Shown here: one piece after another, positions 43,005-51,604 of the stretch | Numbering within the stretch: the first letter of the stretch is position 1 | How the letters are laid out: each line of letters starts with the position of its first letter | DNA from: Streptomyces sp. | GTDB lineage: Bacteria > Actinomycetota > Actinomycetes > Streptomycetales > Streptomycetaceae | NCBI RefSeq assembly: GCF_019510245.1 | Contig: NZ_JAEKKT010000187.1 | Location: 1 to 64,000, forward strand | Reading direction: 5' to 3' | Length of the DNA: 64,000 nt | The notes under the pieces: generated by a model | What the model saw: only the letters and a program-made list of their open reading frames with translations | What the model was told of the DNA's origin: nothing | Database searches by the model: none | Position numbers and translations under genes: made by a program

Positions 43005-43464
43005 CACGACGGAAGTCGGCGACCTGCTCGTCGAGGTGCCGGGCCATCGCCGAGACCTGTGACTTGGACAGCTGGGTGACGCCGAGCGACTCGGCGAGCT
43101 TCTCGACACGGCGGGTGGACACACCCAGCAGGTAGGCGGTGGCGACCACCGAAATGAGGGCCTGTTCGGCCCGGCGACGCCGTTCGAGAAGCCAGTGCGG
43201 GAAGTAACTCCCGCTCCTGAGCTTGGGGACGGCGAGTTCGACGGTGCCGGCCCTCGTGTCCCACTCACGCGGGCGATATCCGTTGCGGTGGTTGACTCTC
43301 TCGTCGCTGACCTGCCCGTATTCGGCGTTGCAGAGTGCGTCCGCCTCCGCGGACATGAGTGCGTCGGCGAACGTCTTGACCATCGCGCGCAGCAGATCGG
43401 GACTCGCCGCAGCGAGGTTGTCCTCGGCGAGGGCGTGCAGGGGCAGACTGTCAGGTGCGGTCAT
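43005..43464 (-). pseudogene. IS256-family (mutator) transposase, N-terminal third only
   Basis: From ATG 43464: LRAMVKTFADALMSAEADAL, CNAEYGQVSDERVNHRNGYR, TVELAVPKLRSGSYFPHWLL, SVVATAYLLGVSTRRVEKL and SKSQVSAMARHLDEQVADFR. These are the first 150 residues of an IS256-type transposase. The frame then runs into unrelated sequence near 43005; the DDE catalytic part and the far inverted repeat are missing. Confidence 0.88.
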
Positions 43465-43609
43465 CGTGCTGATCTCCTTCGGGCTTCGACACCTCGAAGA
43501 TCAGCCGGTGGCCGTTCATCTATGCGGGCATCATCCCGACGCCGGAGCAGACCCCCGGATCAGGTCGAACCCGTACACCACTTCCCTGGACGCAACCGTT
43601 GGAAAGGGC

Positions 43610-44098
43610 TCACTGCTCAGTGGCCCGAACCGGTGCATCGACATCGACGGGCCCATCGCTTGGTGCCAACGGCGCAAGGTCGAAGGGACGTACTACCCGG
43701 CGCCGCGCTATGCGCCAGATCCCTCCCTCGCGCCGGTATTCGTCCTCGTAGGTACCTCCACCGACAATCCAGCGGTGGTTGCGGAGTTGGGCCAGGACCA
43801 CGACGTCCGATCGTCCGGTCGCGGCAGCGCCGTCGATTTCCACCGTGTGGTTGGCAGTGGCATGCTGCATGATCGGGAATGCCTGCCACTGCTGCTCGAC
43901 CGCCGCGCGTATGGCTTCGATCCCCGTGAATGTCTGGTCCGAGCTGGTCTCCCACGCGGCGTCCGCTGTCCAAATTGCCTCCCAGCGGGCTGAGTCGCGG
44001 TGGTCGGCACCCACGCAGTAGTCGTGGGCCAGCCGATGCAGTGCAAGTTCCGTCTCGACTCGGTCCAGGCGAGCGGCAAGATCTTGTAACGTCGTCAT
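43610..44098 (-). CDS. SnoaL-like (SnoaL_4) domain protein
   Basis: A 162 aa protein: DRVETELALHRLAHDYCVGADHRDSARWE, FTGIEAIRAAVEQQW, QHATANHTVEIDGAAATGRSD and RRVVRPFDLAPL. The D-Y-C-x-G-x-D-x-R-D segment is typical of SnoaL_4 proteins, which include hydroxysteroid isomerase-like and dioxygenase small-subunit-like folds. ATG 44098. It stands alone between two IS-type fragments. Function unknown. Confidence 0.85.
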   Translation of the reverse strand: MTTLQDLAARLDRVETELALHRLAHDYCVGADHRDSARWEAIWTADAAWETSSDQTFTGIEAIRAAVEQQWQAFPIMQHATANHTVEIDGAAATGRSDVVVLAQLRNHRWIVGGGTYEDEYRREGGIWRIARRRVVRPFDLAPLAPSDGPVDVDAPVRATEQ

Positions 44099-44150
44099 TC
44101 CTGAGAGGCTACTGACGGTTGAGATGGCCCGCAGGGCGGTCGCCTCACCC

Positions 44151-44303
44151 CTACAAGTGCTGGCGCAGGGCGTGCAGTTCGCCGTTTGCCGCAGTGAGCG
44201 CGGCCCGCAGTTGGGCAACTTCTTCACGGTGTTTGCGGCGGTCGGCGGCCAGCCGTTGGATGAGGCGGCGGACCAGCGTACTGGCGGCAGCCTCAGCTTG
44301 AGC
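44151..44303 (-). pseudogene. Coiled-coil fragment (recombinase-associated DUF6262-like tail)
   Basis: A - strand frame reads AEAAASTLVRRLIQRLAADR, RKHREEVAQLRAALTAANGEL and HALRQHL then TAG. The heptad-like Leu/Ala pattern and NGELHAL end resemble small proteins encoded beside tyrosine recombinases. The 5' half is absent. The region 44304-44530 shows no gene. Confidence 0.4.
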
Positions 44304-44530
44304 ACGGCTTCGCCCATCTCAGAAACTGAGGGTCCTCGGCAAGGTCCGCACCGACGCGAAGTGGGCGACCACCCTGGTGAGGGCCCTGCCTGTTCTGACG
44401 AACCGCGAAGTTTCCCGCTGACCGACGATCTTCACCGAAGTCATCCGCCCGCGACTTGCACAAGTATCGAGAACCCTGCGCACACCAGACCCGTAACCTG
44501 CGACTTCACGATGCACGCGGCTCATTGAGG

Positions 44531-44703
44531 ATGGTCTTTGTCCGGCCCAAGGGACAGAGCGATGAGACGCACTCTCTTTTGATCGATTACGCGTCGGAGT
44601 GCTGATCTTGCTCTGCGCCGGTGCCACGCTCTGGATCCCGCCGAGTGATGGCCTTCCGTGGGGGCCGGAAAAGTCCGCCGCGGATTGGGCGGAGCGACTA
44701 TGA
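44531..44703 (+). repeat. 39-bp repeat, copy 2, and a leader-peptide fossil
   Basis: 44531-44569 matches 26811-26849 (34 of 39 bases). ATG 44562 reads MRRTLF then TGA; one frame over, LRVGVLILLCAGATLWIPPSDGLPWGP to a TGA at 44701 looks like a membrane leader and short tail. Both repeat copies thus precede a damaged leader-type frame, suggesting relics of one small gene family. Confidence 0.5.
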
Positions 44704-45486
44704 GGCGTCGCGAGTGAAGCGCCAGGCTCCGCAGGTGAGGGCGAGTGCCAGGTAGAGGGCAAGGTCGACGAGGGCGAAGGAGAGGGAGGGGGTGCGTTCC
44801 GGGTGGAGGGGGTGCGGGTGGAGCTGGCCGAGGGCGTCCGCAGCGTTGCTCAGCATGAGCTTGCTGGGCAGATAGGACCAGCCTTCGGCGGCCTTGGCTG
44901 CGCCGTAGCCGAGATAGACCAGGGCGAAGAGCGCGGCGATGGCTCCGGCGGTGTGCCGGATGACGGCCCCGAGGCCGTAGCCCACGACGGTGACGACGAA
45001 CAGGTAGAGGCCGGCACAGGACACGGCGCGAAACACGCCTGGAGTGCCCAGACCGACGTCAAGGTGCTGCTTGGCCAGGATGGCCTGCCCGATGAAGAAG
45101 CTGGTGAACGCGGCCAGTTCGCCCAGTAGCAGGGCGAATCCGCCGGTGACGAGGGTCTTGGCTGTGTAGGCGAGCACGCGCCGGGGCGTCGCGGTCAGCG
45201 TCGAGCGGATCAGTCCGGTGGTGTATTCGCTGCTGACGCCCAGCACGCCGAGGACTCCGAAGGCGAGGACGGCGAAGGCGAAGCCGGAGAGTGAGTCGCC
45301 CACCGGGTCGAACTGGGCCCGGTCGGCCGTCGTCATGTGGGGCCAGGCGTTGGCGGTGTGCGCGACGTCCATGACGCTCAGCGCCAGGCCGAATGCCACG
45401 GTGATGAGGGCGGTGATCCAGGTCGAGCGGAGGGAGCGCAGCTTGATCACCTCGCTGGCCATGGCACCTGTCAGTGCAGTGGGCAT
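44698..45486 (-). CDS. ABC-2 type transporter permease
   Basis: A 262 aa membrane protein with about six hydrophobic spans (WITALITVAFGLALSVM, GFAFAVLAFGVLGVLGV, GGFALLLGELAAFTSFFIG, LYLFVVTVVGYGLGAVI, AIAALFALVYLGY, LVDLALYLALALTCG). The E-Y-T-T-G-L-I-R-S-T motif after span 2 is typical of ABC-2 permeases. ATG 45486 overlaps the ATPase stop. With the ATPase at 45486-46250 it forms an exporter, probably for a peptide or drug. Confidence 0.9.
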   Translation of the reverse strand: MPTALTGAMASEVIKLRSLRSTWITALITVAFGLALSVMDVAHTANAWPHMTTADRAQFDPVGDSLSGFAFAVLAFGVLGVLGVSSEYTTGLIRSTLTATPRRVLAYTAKTLVTGGFALLLGELAAFTSFFIGQAILAKQHLDVGLGTPGVFRAVSCAGLYLFVVTVVGYGLGAVIRHTAGAIAALFALVYLGYGAAKAAEGWSYLPSKLMLSNAADALGQLHPHPLHPERTPSLSFALVDLALYLALALTCGAWRFTRDAS

Positions 45487-46250
45487 CAGTGTCCCGTCCC
45501 TTCGGTCCGGTACTCCACGGCGGATTCGGAGAGGTCGAGGTAGGCGTCTTCCAGTGAGGCGCCGGCAGGAACGAAGTCGGTGATCGGGACGTCAGCGAGC
45601 AGACGTCCTCGTCCGATGACGAGAAGGTGGTCGACGGTGAGGGCCATCTCGCTCATCAGGTGGCTGGAGACAAGGACGGTGCGTCCTTCGGCGGCCAGCG
45701 ACCGCATGAGGTTACGGATCCACCGGATGCCTTCCGGGTCCAGGCCGTTGGCGGGTTCGTCGAAGATGAGCACGGGCGGGTCGCCGAGCAGGGCGGCGGC
45801 GATGCCCAGGCGCTGCTTCATGCCGAGCGAGTAGGTGCCGATCCTGCGGTGGGCGACGTCGGTGAGGCCGGTGAGGGCGAGCACCTCATCGATTCGCCCG
45901 CGCCGGATGTGGTTGGTGGCCGCGAGCGCGGCCAGATGCGCCCGCGCCGTACGGCCCCGGTGGACGGCTCCGGCGTCGAGGAGCGCGCCGACACGGCGCA
46001 GCGGCTGTTCGGCCTGGCGGTAGGGCACGCCGTCGACCAGGGTGCGGCCGGCGTCCGGGGTGTCCAGGCCGAGGACGGCCCGGATCGTGGTTGACTTCCC
46101 CGCGCCGTTGGGACCGAGGAAGCCGGTCACGCGGGCGGGCTGGACGTCGAAGCTGAGGTCGTCGACGGCGGCCTTGCGGCCGAAGCGTTTGGTGAGATGT
46201 TCGCATCGAATCACGTCCATGACGATGCCGGGACGGGCGAGACTCTTCAT
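45486..46250 (-). CDS. ABC transporter ATP-binding protein
   Basis: A 254 aa ATPase: Walker A GPNGAGKST, Q-loop region, signature YSLGMKQRLG (S-L-G-M rather than LSGGQ), Walker B VLIFDEPANGLDP and H-loop SSHLMSEM. It belongs to the BcrA/DrrA group. The start is uncertain: ATG 46250, or ATG 46220 (MDVIRCEHLTKRFG). It diverges from the histidine kinase gene, which suggests the two-component system controls this exporter. Confidence 0.92.
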   Translation of the reverse strand: MKSLARPGIVMDVIRCEHLTKRFGRKAAVDDLSFDVQPARVTGFLGPNGAGKSTTIRAVLGLDTPDAGRTLVDGVPYRQAEQPLRRVGALLDAGAVHRGRTARAHLAALAATNHIRRGRIDEVLALTGLTDVAHRRIGTYSLGMKQRLGIAAALLGDPPVLIFDEPANGLDPEGIRWIRNLMRSLAAEGRTVLVSSHLMSEMALTVDHLLVIGRGRLLADVPITDFVPAGASLEDAYLDLSESAVEYRTEGTGH

Positions 46251-46283
46251 CTGCCCGCGGGCGGGTCCTTTCGGGCCCGGGTC

Positions 46284-46295
46284 TGCCGTACGGCA
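46284..46295. promoter_or_regulatory. Palindrome in the exporter/kinase intergenic region
   Basis: TGCCGTACGGCA, perfectly symmetric, flanked by GGGCCC on both sides (46273-46278 and 46298-46303). It is midway between the divergent starts at 46250 and 46347, a likely site for the response regulator. Confidence 0.55.
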
Positions 46296-46346
46296 TAGGG
46301 CCCGCGGACGATGTGGGCATGACCGGGAGACGCATAGGCTCAGGTC

Positions 46347-47372
46347 GTGGAACGGAAGACGCAGGCGGCCCCGGAGTCGTTCCGGCCCTATTGGCCGGAG
46401 GCCCTTGTTGTTCTGTCATTGGCGGTGTGCGGCCTGGCACCGTGGCATCCGCAGGCGATTTTCTGGGGCGGGTTGCCGCTCGCCTTCGCGCTCTTCTGCG
46501 TCACGTCCCTGCGCCCGGCCCGCACCGCGGGAATCGCCCTGGCCGCGGCCCTGGCGATGGCGCTGTCCACCGGCCTGCCCAGGTTCGAACACGCCGGGGC
46601 CGTGGTGCCCTTCGCGCTGCTCTTCGCCGTCGCCTGGGCGGTGGGCTTCGCGGTCGGCCAGCGGCGCCGGTATCTGCACGCGCTGGTGCGGCAGGAACGC
46701 GACCGCGCCGATCGGGAGGCGGCTGCGGAACGGCTGCGGATCGCCCGCGAGCTGCACGACAGCATCGCCCACTCGATGAGCGTGATCTCCGTCCAGGCAG
46801 GCTTCGGCCGCCTGGTGCTCGAGGACCGTCCCCAGGACGCGCGCAGCGCGCTGGAGGCGATCGAGACCACCGGCCGGCAGACCCTCGTTGAGCTGCGCCG
46901 CATGCTCGGCGTGCTGCACGACGACACCCACGACGCAGGCGACACGGGCCTGGCCCCCGCCCTAAAACTCGCCGACCTGAACCGTCTCACTGAACGGACC
47001 CGGCGCCCCGGCCTGCGGATCGACCTCACCGTCACCGGGCAAGCCAGGCCCCTGCCCCCTGGGCTGGAGGCAGCTGCGTACCGGATCGTCCAGGAGGCGC
47101 TGACCAACGTGGTCAAGCACGCCGACGCGAGCACCGCGCACGTCACCGTCGCGTACGGACCCGACGAGCTGACCCTCACGGTGATCAACGACGGCAGCAT
47201 CCGGCCTGCCTCGGGCCGCACCGGACGCGGGCTGCCCGGGATGCGTGAGCGCCTTGCCCTCTACGGCGGCACCCTGCAGGCGGGGCCGGCCGCGACTGGC
47301 GGCTTCCGGGTACGGGCCGGCATCCCCGTGGACCGGCCACAGCCCACTGCCCCCGTACGGGAGCGGCCGTGA
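46347..47372 (+). CDS. NarL-type sensor histidine kinase
   Basis: A 341 aa kinase. Three or four membrane spans occupy residues about 18-105 (ALVVLSLAVCGLAPW, FWGGLPLAFALFCV, AGIALAAALAMALS, VVPFALLFAVAWAVGFAVG). The HisKA_3 box is AERLRIARELHDSIAHSMSVI, and the HATPase part has EALTNVVKHADA and GRGLPGMRERLALYGG. There is no large extracellular domain, so it likely senses membrane stress or a membrane-bound drug. GTG 46347. The response regulator overlaps its end by four bases. Confidence 0.93.
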   Translation: MERKTQAAPESFRPYWPEALVVLSLAVCGLAPWHPQAIFWGGLPLAFALFCVTSLRPARTAGIALAAALAMALSTGLPRFEHAGAVVPFALLFAVAWAVGFAVGQRRRYLHALVRQERDRADREAAAERLRIARELHDSIAHSMSVISVQAGFGRLVLEDRPQDARSALEAIETTGRQTLVELRRMLGVLHDDTHDAGDTGLAPALKLADLNRLTERTRRPGLRIDLTVTGQARPLPPGLEAAAYRIVQEALTNVVKHADASTAHVTVAYGPDELTLTVINDGSIRPASGRTGRGLPGMRERLALYGGTLQAGPAATGGFRVRAGIPVDRPQPTAPVRERP

Positions 47373-48022
47373 CCATCCGGGTCCTGGTCGCCGACGACCA
47401 GCAGCTGATCCGCATCGGCCTGGCCGGAATCGTGGACACCGCCCCCGACCTCGCGTCGATCGGCAGCGTCGCAACGGGCCGGGACGCCGTCGCAGCAGCC
47501 GCCGAACACCGGCCCGACATCGTCCTCATGGACGTGCGGATGCCCGAGATGGACGGCATCGAAGCCACCCGCCGTATCACCGCCGCCGGCCACGCCCGTG
47601 TCCTGATGCTCACCACCTTCGACCTCGACGAATACGTCTTCGGCGCACTGCACGCCGGGGCCAGCGGCTTCCTCCTGAAGGACGCCCCGCCCCTGGACCT
47701 GCTGTCCGCCGTCCGTACCGTCGCCCAGGGCGAGGCGCTGCTCGCTCCACGCGTCACCAAACGGCTCATCGCGGCATACGTAAACAGGCCGGCACAACCG
47801 CACGTCAAGGAACCGCCGCGGCTGCCCGAGGCCGTCACCACGCGTGAACGCGAAGTGCTGCTGCTCGTCGCCGAAGGACTCACCAACGCCGAGATCGCCG
47901 AACGGCTGTACATCGGCGCGGGCACGGTGAAGACCCACGTCGCCCGGCTGCTGGCCAAGCTCGACGCCCGCGACCGCGTCCAACTCGTCATCCACGCCTA
48001 CCGCAGCGGCCTCACCGGCTAG
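47369..48022 (+). CDS. NarL/LuxR-family response regulator
   Basis: A 217 aa regulator: receiver with VLVADDQQLIRIGL (acidic pair), phosphosite in IVLMDVRMPEMDG, T/K in LTTFDLDEY and LLKDAPP; LuxR-type HTH with LTNAEIAERLYIGAGTVKTHVARLLAKL. GTG 47369 overlaps the kinase stop (GTGA). Together with the kinase it probably regulates the divergent ABC exporter. Confidence 0.94.
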   Translation: MTIRVLVADDQQLIRIGLAGIVDTAPDLASIGSVATGRDAVAAAAEHRPDIVLMDVRMPEMDGIEATRRITAAGHARVLMLTTFDLDEYVFGALHAGASGFLLKDAPPLDLLSAVRTVAQGEALLAPRVTKRLIAAYVNRPAQPHVKEPPRLPEAVTTREREVLLLVAEGLTNAEIAERLYIGAGTVKTHVARLLAKLDARDRVQLVIHAYRSGLTG

Positions 48023-48271
48023 TCCGCCAGCCCTCGACTGTCCCCGAGAAGCCAAGATCGTGAGACACGACGCCTTGGCCCTCAAATGAGACAAACCGCA
48101 AACACGCAGGTCCCCACGACGGAACGGGACATTCCAAGTGAGGCCCTACAGCCGGCCGACCGTGCAGTGCGCGGGCCGTCCCGTGCGATCAAGGGCGCCT
48201 GCGGCTGCGCTCCGCGCCGGGCTTCCCCCACTCTGGATGGCCCGGCGCTCCCGAGACTGCGGAGATGCGGC

Positions 48272-48716
48272 AAGTGCTGACGGCTGTGACGGCGCTGGCC
48301 CACACCCGGTGGATGTACTCCAGCGCGCGGGACTGCCCGGAGCGCAGGGCGATGTGTCGGGCGTGGCGGCCGCCCTCGTGATCGGGGTGCAGCAGCAGCC
48401 GGGTCAGCTGCTCGATGCTTCCGTCGGCGCGGGCCACGTGGCAGGCGATCGCCGCGGTGATGCGGTGACCGTGTTCCGATATGCCTTGGCGGTCGCCGCG
48501 CAAGGTCACCGTGCGGCCGTCGGGGCTGAGCCTGCTGTAGCTGCCTGCCGCGTAGCGGCCGGTGAGGTCGCCGAGCAGGACGAGGTCGGCGGCGGGCTTG
48601 GGGAGGGAGGCGAGTCCCTGCAGCGTGGTGTGGTGGCCTGTGGCTGCCTCTGGTGGGGAGAAATCCGGACGTGGAGCCGACGGGGAGTAGTGCGGGTGGG
48701 CTGTGGGGTGTGGCAT
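48272..48716 (-). pseudogene. Replication initiator, N-terminal fragment (copy B)
   Basis: ATG 48716 opens a protein whose residues about 35-148 match the initiator at 24048: LVLLGDLTGRYAAGSYSRLS, SEHGHRITAAIACHVARADG, LLLHPDHEGGRHARHIAL, EYIHRVWASAVTAV. The match stops near 48272 and unrelated sequence follows, so the C-terminal two thirds are lost. Divergence from copy A is about one base in five to six, hence not a recent duplication. It could act as a dominant-negative fragment if made. Confidence 0.75.
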
Positions 48717-48975
48717 TCTGGGGTCGTCCCAAGGACATGGACGCCACCAAGGCCCGCTGAAACCAGCGATGGTGTCCGGAACCGACCTCCAGTCGGTGCC
48801 GGCGAAGCCTCCAGGATTGGCGTCCTGGGGGCTTTCGTGCGCTCTGGCACCTGTCGGAGGCAGGCGTCCCCATCGCGGCTCGACCGGAGACGACCGAGAG
48901 GCCTGTCAGAGCCGCCACCCTGGATCCGTACCGGTCAACACCGGTCGCTCAAAGGGCAGTTCGAGAGGTCGATGC

Positions 48976-49046
48976 CTCTGAGCGACCCGGGTCGAACCGG
49001 GGTCGAATCAGAGCGGTTTCCTCTGACTGCCTCCGATCGCCTCTGC
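48976..49046. repeat. CCTCTG iteron-like repeats, copy B
   Basis: CCTCTG at 48976, 49021 and 49041 with CCTCCG at 49031, keeping the 10-bp step and the 45-bp offset seen in copy A. The doubled GGGTCGAA between the groups is also conserved. Confidence 0.6.
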
Positions 49047-49106
49047 AACCCGTCCTAGCAGGTCACATCCTTATCGCCTCGCATAAGCGCAGGTCAGAAA
49101 GATGTG

Positions 49107-49151
49107 CTAGCTGTACCACTGGTTCCTGGCGAACGCGGTCATGTGCGGCAT
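49107..49151 (-). CDS. 14-codon ORF upstream of the initiator fragment (copy B)
   Basis: Reads MPHMTAFARNQWYS then TAG, with GGGA six bases before the ATG. It differs from copy A (25956-26000) by two third-position changes only, while the DNA just upstream of the start codons has diverged completely. Confidence 0.5.
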   Translation of the reverse strand: MPHMTAFARNQWYS

Positions 49152-49647
49152 GGCAGTTCCCGTCCCTGTCGGCGGGGCTCCGTCGCCCCGCGTGCCGTGG
49201 TTGGCATCAGGGTCGTGAGGCCTGCACCGGCGCGGCAAGGCGGCTTCTGCCAGGCGGAAGGGCTTGTGTGAAGAGGCTGGTCAGAACCTTGTTCTGTCAG
49301 CCCCTAGATCAGCATCGCGGACGGTGCTTGGCCTTGCGGGGCCGGTCACCATGTGCTCGGCGGAAGCCCGTCGCAGGCCCGGGAGTTCGCCCCGTCGTCG
49401 CCCCCGGCGGTAGTGGCCGGCCTAGCCGCGGCTTTCGCCGCCGATGGCGCCGGGACCCCTGAAATCCCGCAGGGCATGCAGGGCGCCGAGCAGGCCGCAC
49501 CGGCCTGGGTATACACCGCCGGTCGCCTGCTGCGCGGACCCCGGCAATCCGTGGAGTTCCTCGCCCGCAGGCTGCTGTCGGGCCCTACGGCTACGGCTAC
49601 GGCCGTCCAGTCTACGGTTCGGCCGGGCGGGCACCGCCCGAGCGGCG
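49152..49647. other. Gap between copy B of the origin and the methyltransferase
   Basis: About 500 bases with no gene I can support. A + strand frame near 49490-49590 has a patch AWVYTAGRLLRGPRQSVEFL that looks protein-like but lacks start and ribosome site; possibly a fossil. Confidence 0.4.
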
Positions 49648-50259
49648 TCAGGCGTCGATCGGACGCAGCACTGCGTAGTACGCGAACGGCGGACCGTACA
49701 GCCGGGCGACCCGCAGCCCGGCTCCCTCCGCCAGGCTGATCAGCGAGGACGGCCGGATCTGATGCCGGTCGAAGAACTCGCCGACCACCAGCCGCCCGGA
49801 CGGCTTCAGCACCCGGCGCAGCTCGGCCAGCGTACGCGCCGGATCCGGGATCTCGCCCAGCGCCGTCACCAGGTAAGCCGCATCGAACGAGCCATCCGCA
49901 AAAGGAAGTTCATGTGCGTCGGCGCAGTTCGGCACGATGTTGTCGACGCCCTGCTCCTTGGCCCGGCGGCCCACGTGGTCGAGCATCTCCTGCTGGATGT
50001 CCAGGATGTCCAGCTGGCCGTTCGGGCCCAGCTGCGGTGCGACGTGCAGCGACTGGAGGCCGGTTCCGGGGCCTATCTCCAGGATCCTCTCACCCTCCCG
50101 GGCCTGCAGCACGTGGTCCAGACGCTTCAGAGTCAGGAACGGCAGCGGCAGGTCGAGCAGCCAGCGCTGAGAGTACGGGTACGGCGCGGAGTCGGTGAAC
50201 CACCAGGTGGCGACGGCTGCGGCAGTGCCCGCGCCGATCAATGCCCGCGAATGCCTCAT
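49648..50259 (-). CDS. Membrane-anchored SAM-dependent methyltransferase
   Basis: A 203 aa class I methyltransferase. A short hydrophobic segment (ALIGAGTAAAVATWWFT) opens the protein and may anchor it. Motif I is ILEIGPGTGLQSLHVAPQ, followed by LDILDIQQEML, DAHELPFADGSFDAAYLV and LKPSGRLVVGEF. This resembles ubiquinone/menaquinone or arsenite-type methyltransferases. ATG 50259 with GGAGGAAT just upstream. Stand-alone gene; substrate unknown. Confidence 0.9.
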   Translation of the reverse strand: MRHSRALIGAGTAAAVATWWFTDSAPYPYSQRWLLDLPLPFLTLKRLDHVLQAREGERILEIGPGTGLQSLHVAPQLGPNGQLDILDIQQEMLDHVGRRAKEQGVDNIVPNCADAHELPFADGSFDAAYLVTALGEIPDPARTLAELRRVLKPSGRLVVGEFFDRHQIRPSSLISLAEGAGLRVARLYGPPFAYYAVLRPIDA

Positions 50260-50471
50260 AATTCCTCCTTAAATGTCCGATTAGGCCATCGGAACATCGC
50301 TGATGGTCAATCAGTTGTGTTTGTGTGCAATCCGCTTGTGCCGGCGCCGACCTTGTCGGCAGTTGACCCGAGCGGGCCGAACGAACCGCCCGTGGACCGC
50401 CGTTGCGGCAGGCCGGGACTTCCCGAAACGGGCCGGACCGCAAGCGCCGATCACGTCACGAGCTCCTCCGC

Positions 50472-50981
50472 TCAGCGGCCCGGCCGAGGGAAGGTCCGGG
50501 CCGTGAGAACCGCGCAGGCCACCGCCAGCGGCACCTCGACGAAGACCGCCATCAGCACCGCCAGCTTGAAGTCCGAACCCGGGGCGGCCGTCATGGTGTC
50601 GAACCAGGCGTCGACCAGCAGCAGGACCGAGGTCGCGGCGGAGGTCAGGCAGGCCCGGCAGTCGCCGCGCCTGAGGAGCAGTCCGGTGGAGAGCAGGCCG
50701 AGCGCCTCAAAGCTGTCCAGACCCGTCCACGTCCAGGCCCAGTGCGAGGCCTGAGCGGTGGCCGGCAGCCCGGTGTTCAGGAAGACCAGCCAGGGAATCA
50801 TCGCCAGCCCGAGCACGGTGAGGACCGTGGCCGCCCGGCGAAGCAGCAGGGGGAACGCCGAAGCGGCCGCAGCCTTCGGAAGGATCCGCGGGACACCGGA
50901 GCCCGAACCGGAGGCGCCCGCAAGGGTCCGGATGTCGGCCTTGCCTAACGGGGCGCTCAGGGGTGCGGAGGGGTGGCGCAT
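50472..50981 (-). CDS. Small multi-span membrane protein
   Basis: A 169 aa protein with four hydrophobic segments (ATVLTVLGLAMIPWLVFLNT, LDSFEALGLLSTGLLL, LTSAATSVLLLVDAWFDTMT, VLMAVFVEVPLAVACAVLTA). ATG 50981 with GGAGAAG upstream. The AWFDTMTA and EVPLA motifs occur in a family of uncharacterised actinobacterial membrane proteins. No partner is evident; broken genes lie upstream. Confidence 0.75.
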   Translation of the reverse strand: MRHPSAPLSAPLGKADIRTLAGASGSGSGVPRILPKAAAASAFPLLLRRAATVLTVLGLAMIPWLVFLNTGLPATAQASHWAWTWTGLDSFEALGLLSTGLLLRRGDCRACLTSAATSVLLLVDAWFDTMTAAPGSDFKLAVLMAVFVEVPLAVACAVLTARTFPRPGR

Positions 50982-51027
50982 GGTTCTTCTCCAACCTTGG
51001 TCGTCGGCGTGGGGCGGTGGTGCCCGC

Positions 51028-51203
51028 TCAGTGGATGTGGATGCCGCCGTCGGAGGCGGCCACGGCGAGAGAGGCCGTCGCGCCGTCGGAGTTCGGCAGG
51101 GCGATCTGCGGCGCGGAGCTGCTGCTGTGTGCGTCGATCCGGTAGCCGGTGCTCGAGGGCACCGCGAGGTCGACCGCGCCGTGGCCGGTCGTCGTGGTGC
51201 ACC
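51028..51203 (-). pseudogene. DUF4097-like protein, C-terminal fragment
   Basis: The last 58 codons read GHGAVDLAVPSSTGYRIDAH, SSSSAPQIALPNSDGATASL and AASDGGIHIH, matching in order the end of the DUF4097 protein at 52559 (VDLKVPHDATYHVDAQSSWS; TTRGSIMVH). Nothing upstream continues it, so it is a broken paralogue. Confidence 0.65.
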
Positions 51204-51369
51204 GTCGGGCGGTGCGGCCTGAGGTATTGATCGTTCCACTCCTCGTTCTCGGGAAGGCCGGTGGCCTTCACCGGTGGTTCGCGGTGGCGCTGCGGGGCGG
51301 CGCACCTGCGCCACCCCGCACCGACCATCTGCCCTCCAGCCAACAGCAGTTCGGCCAGGCCGGACACGT

Positions 51370-51600
51370 GGCCAGCCCACCGAACCGGGGTAGGGATAAC
51401 CCCCCTGCCAGTCCCAGCCGTTGTTGTCGGGCGGGGTGGTGGGGCCGGTGGTGTCGGCCGGGGCGGCAGCGGCCCGCGGCTGCGCTGCGGCGCTGACTCC
51501 GGATGCGATGGCGGGCGTGACGAGGGTGAGGGTGATCGCCGCCAGCGCGGCGGCGGCCGCGGCCACGAGGTTGGCCCGTCGTGCGTGGGTGACATCCGGA
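51370..51600 (-). pseudogene. Secreted-protein fragment (signal peptide only)
   Basis: A frame from about 51595 reads THARRANLVAAAAAALAAIT, LTLVTPAIASGVSAAAQ then a Pro/Asn-rich stretch ending NGWDWQGGYPYPG. The basic start, long hydrophobic core and A-x-A sites form a signal peptide. The start codon is missing at the join with the dehydrogenase relic and the mature part breaks off near 51370. Confidence 0.45.
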
Positions 51601-51604
51601 ACGG

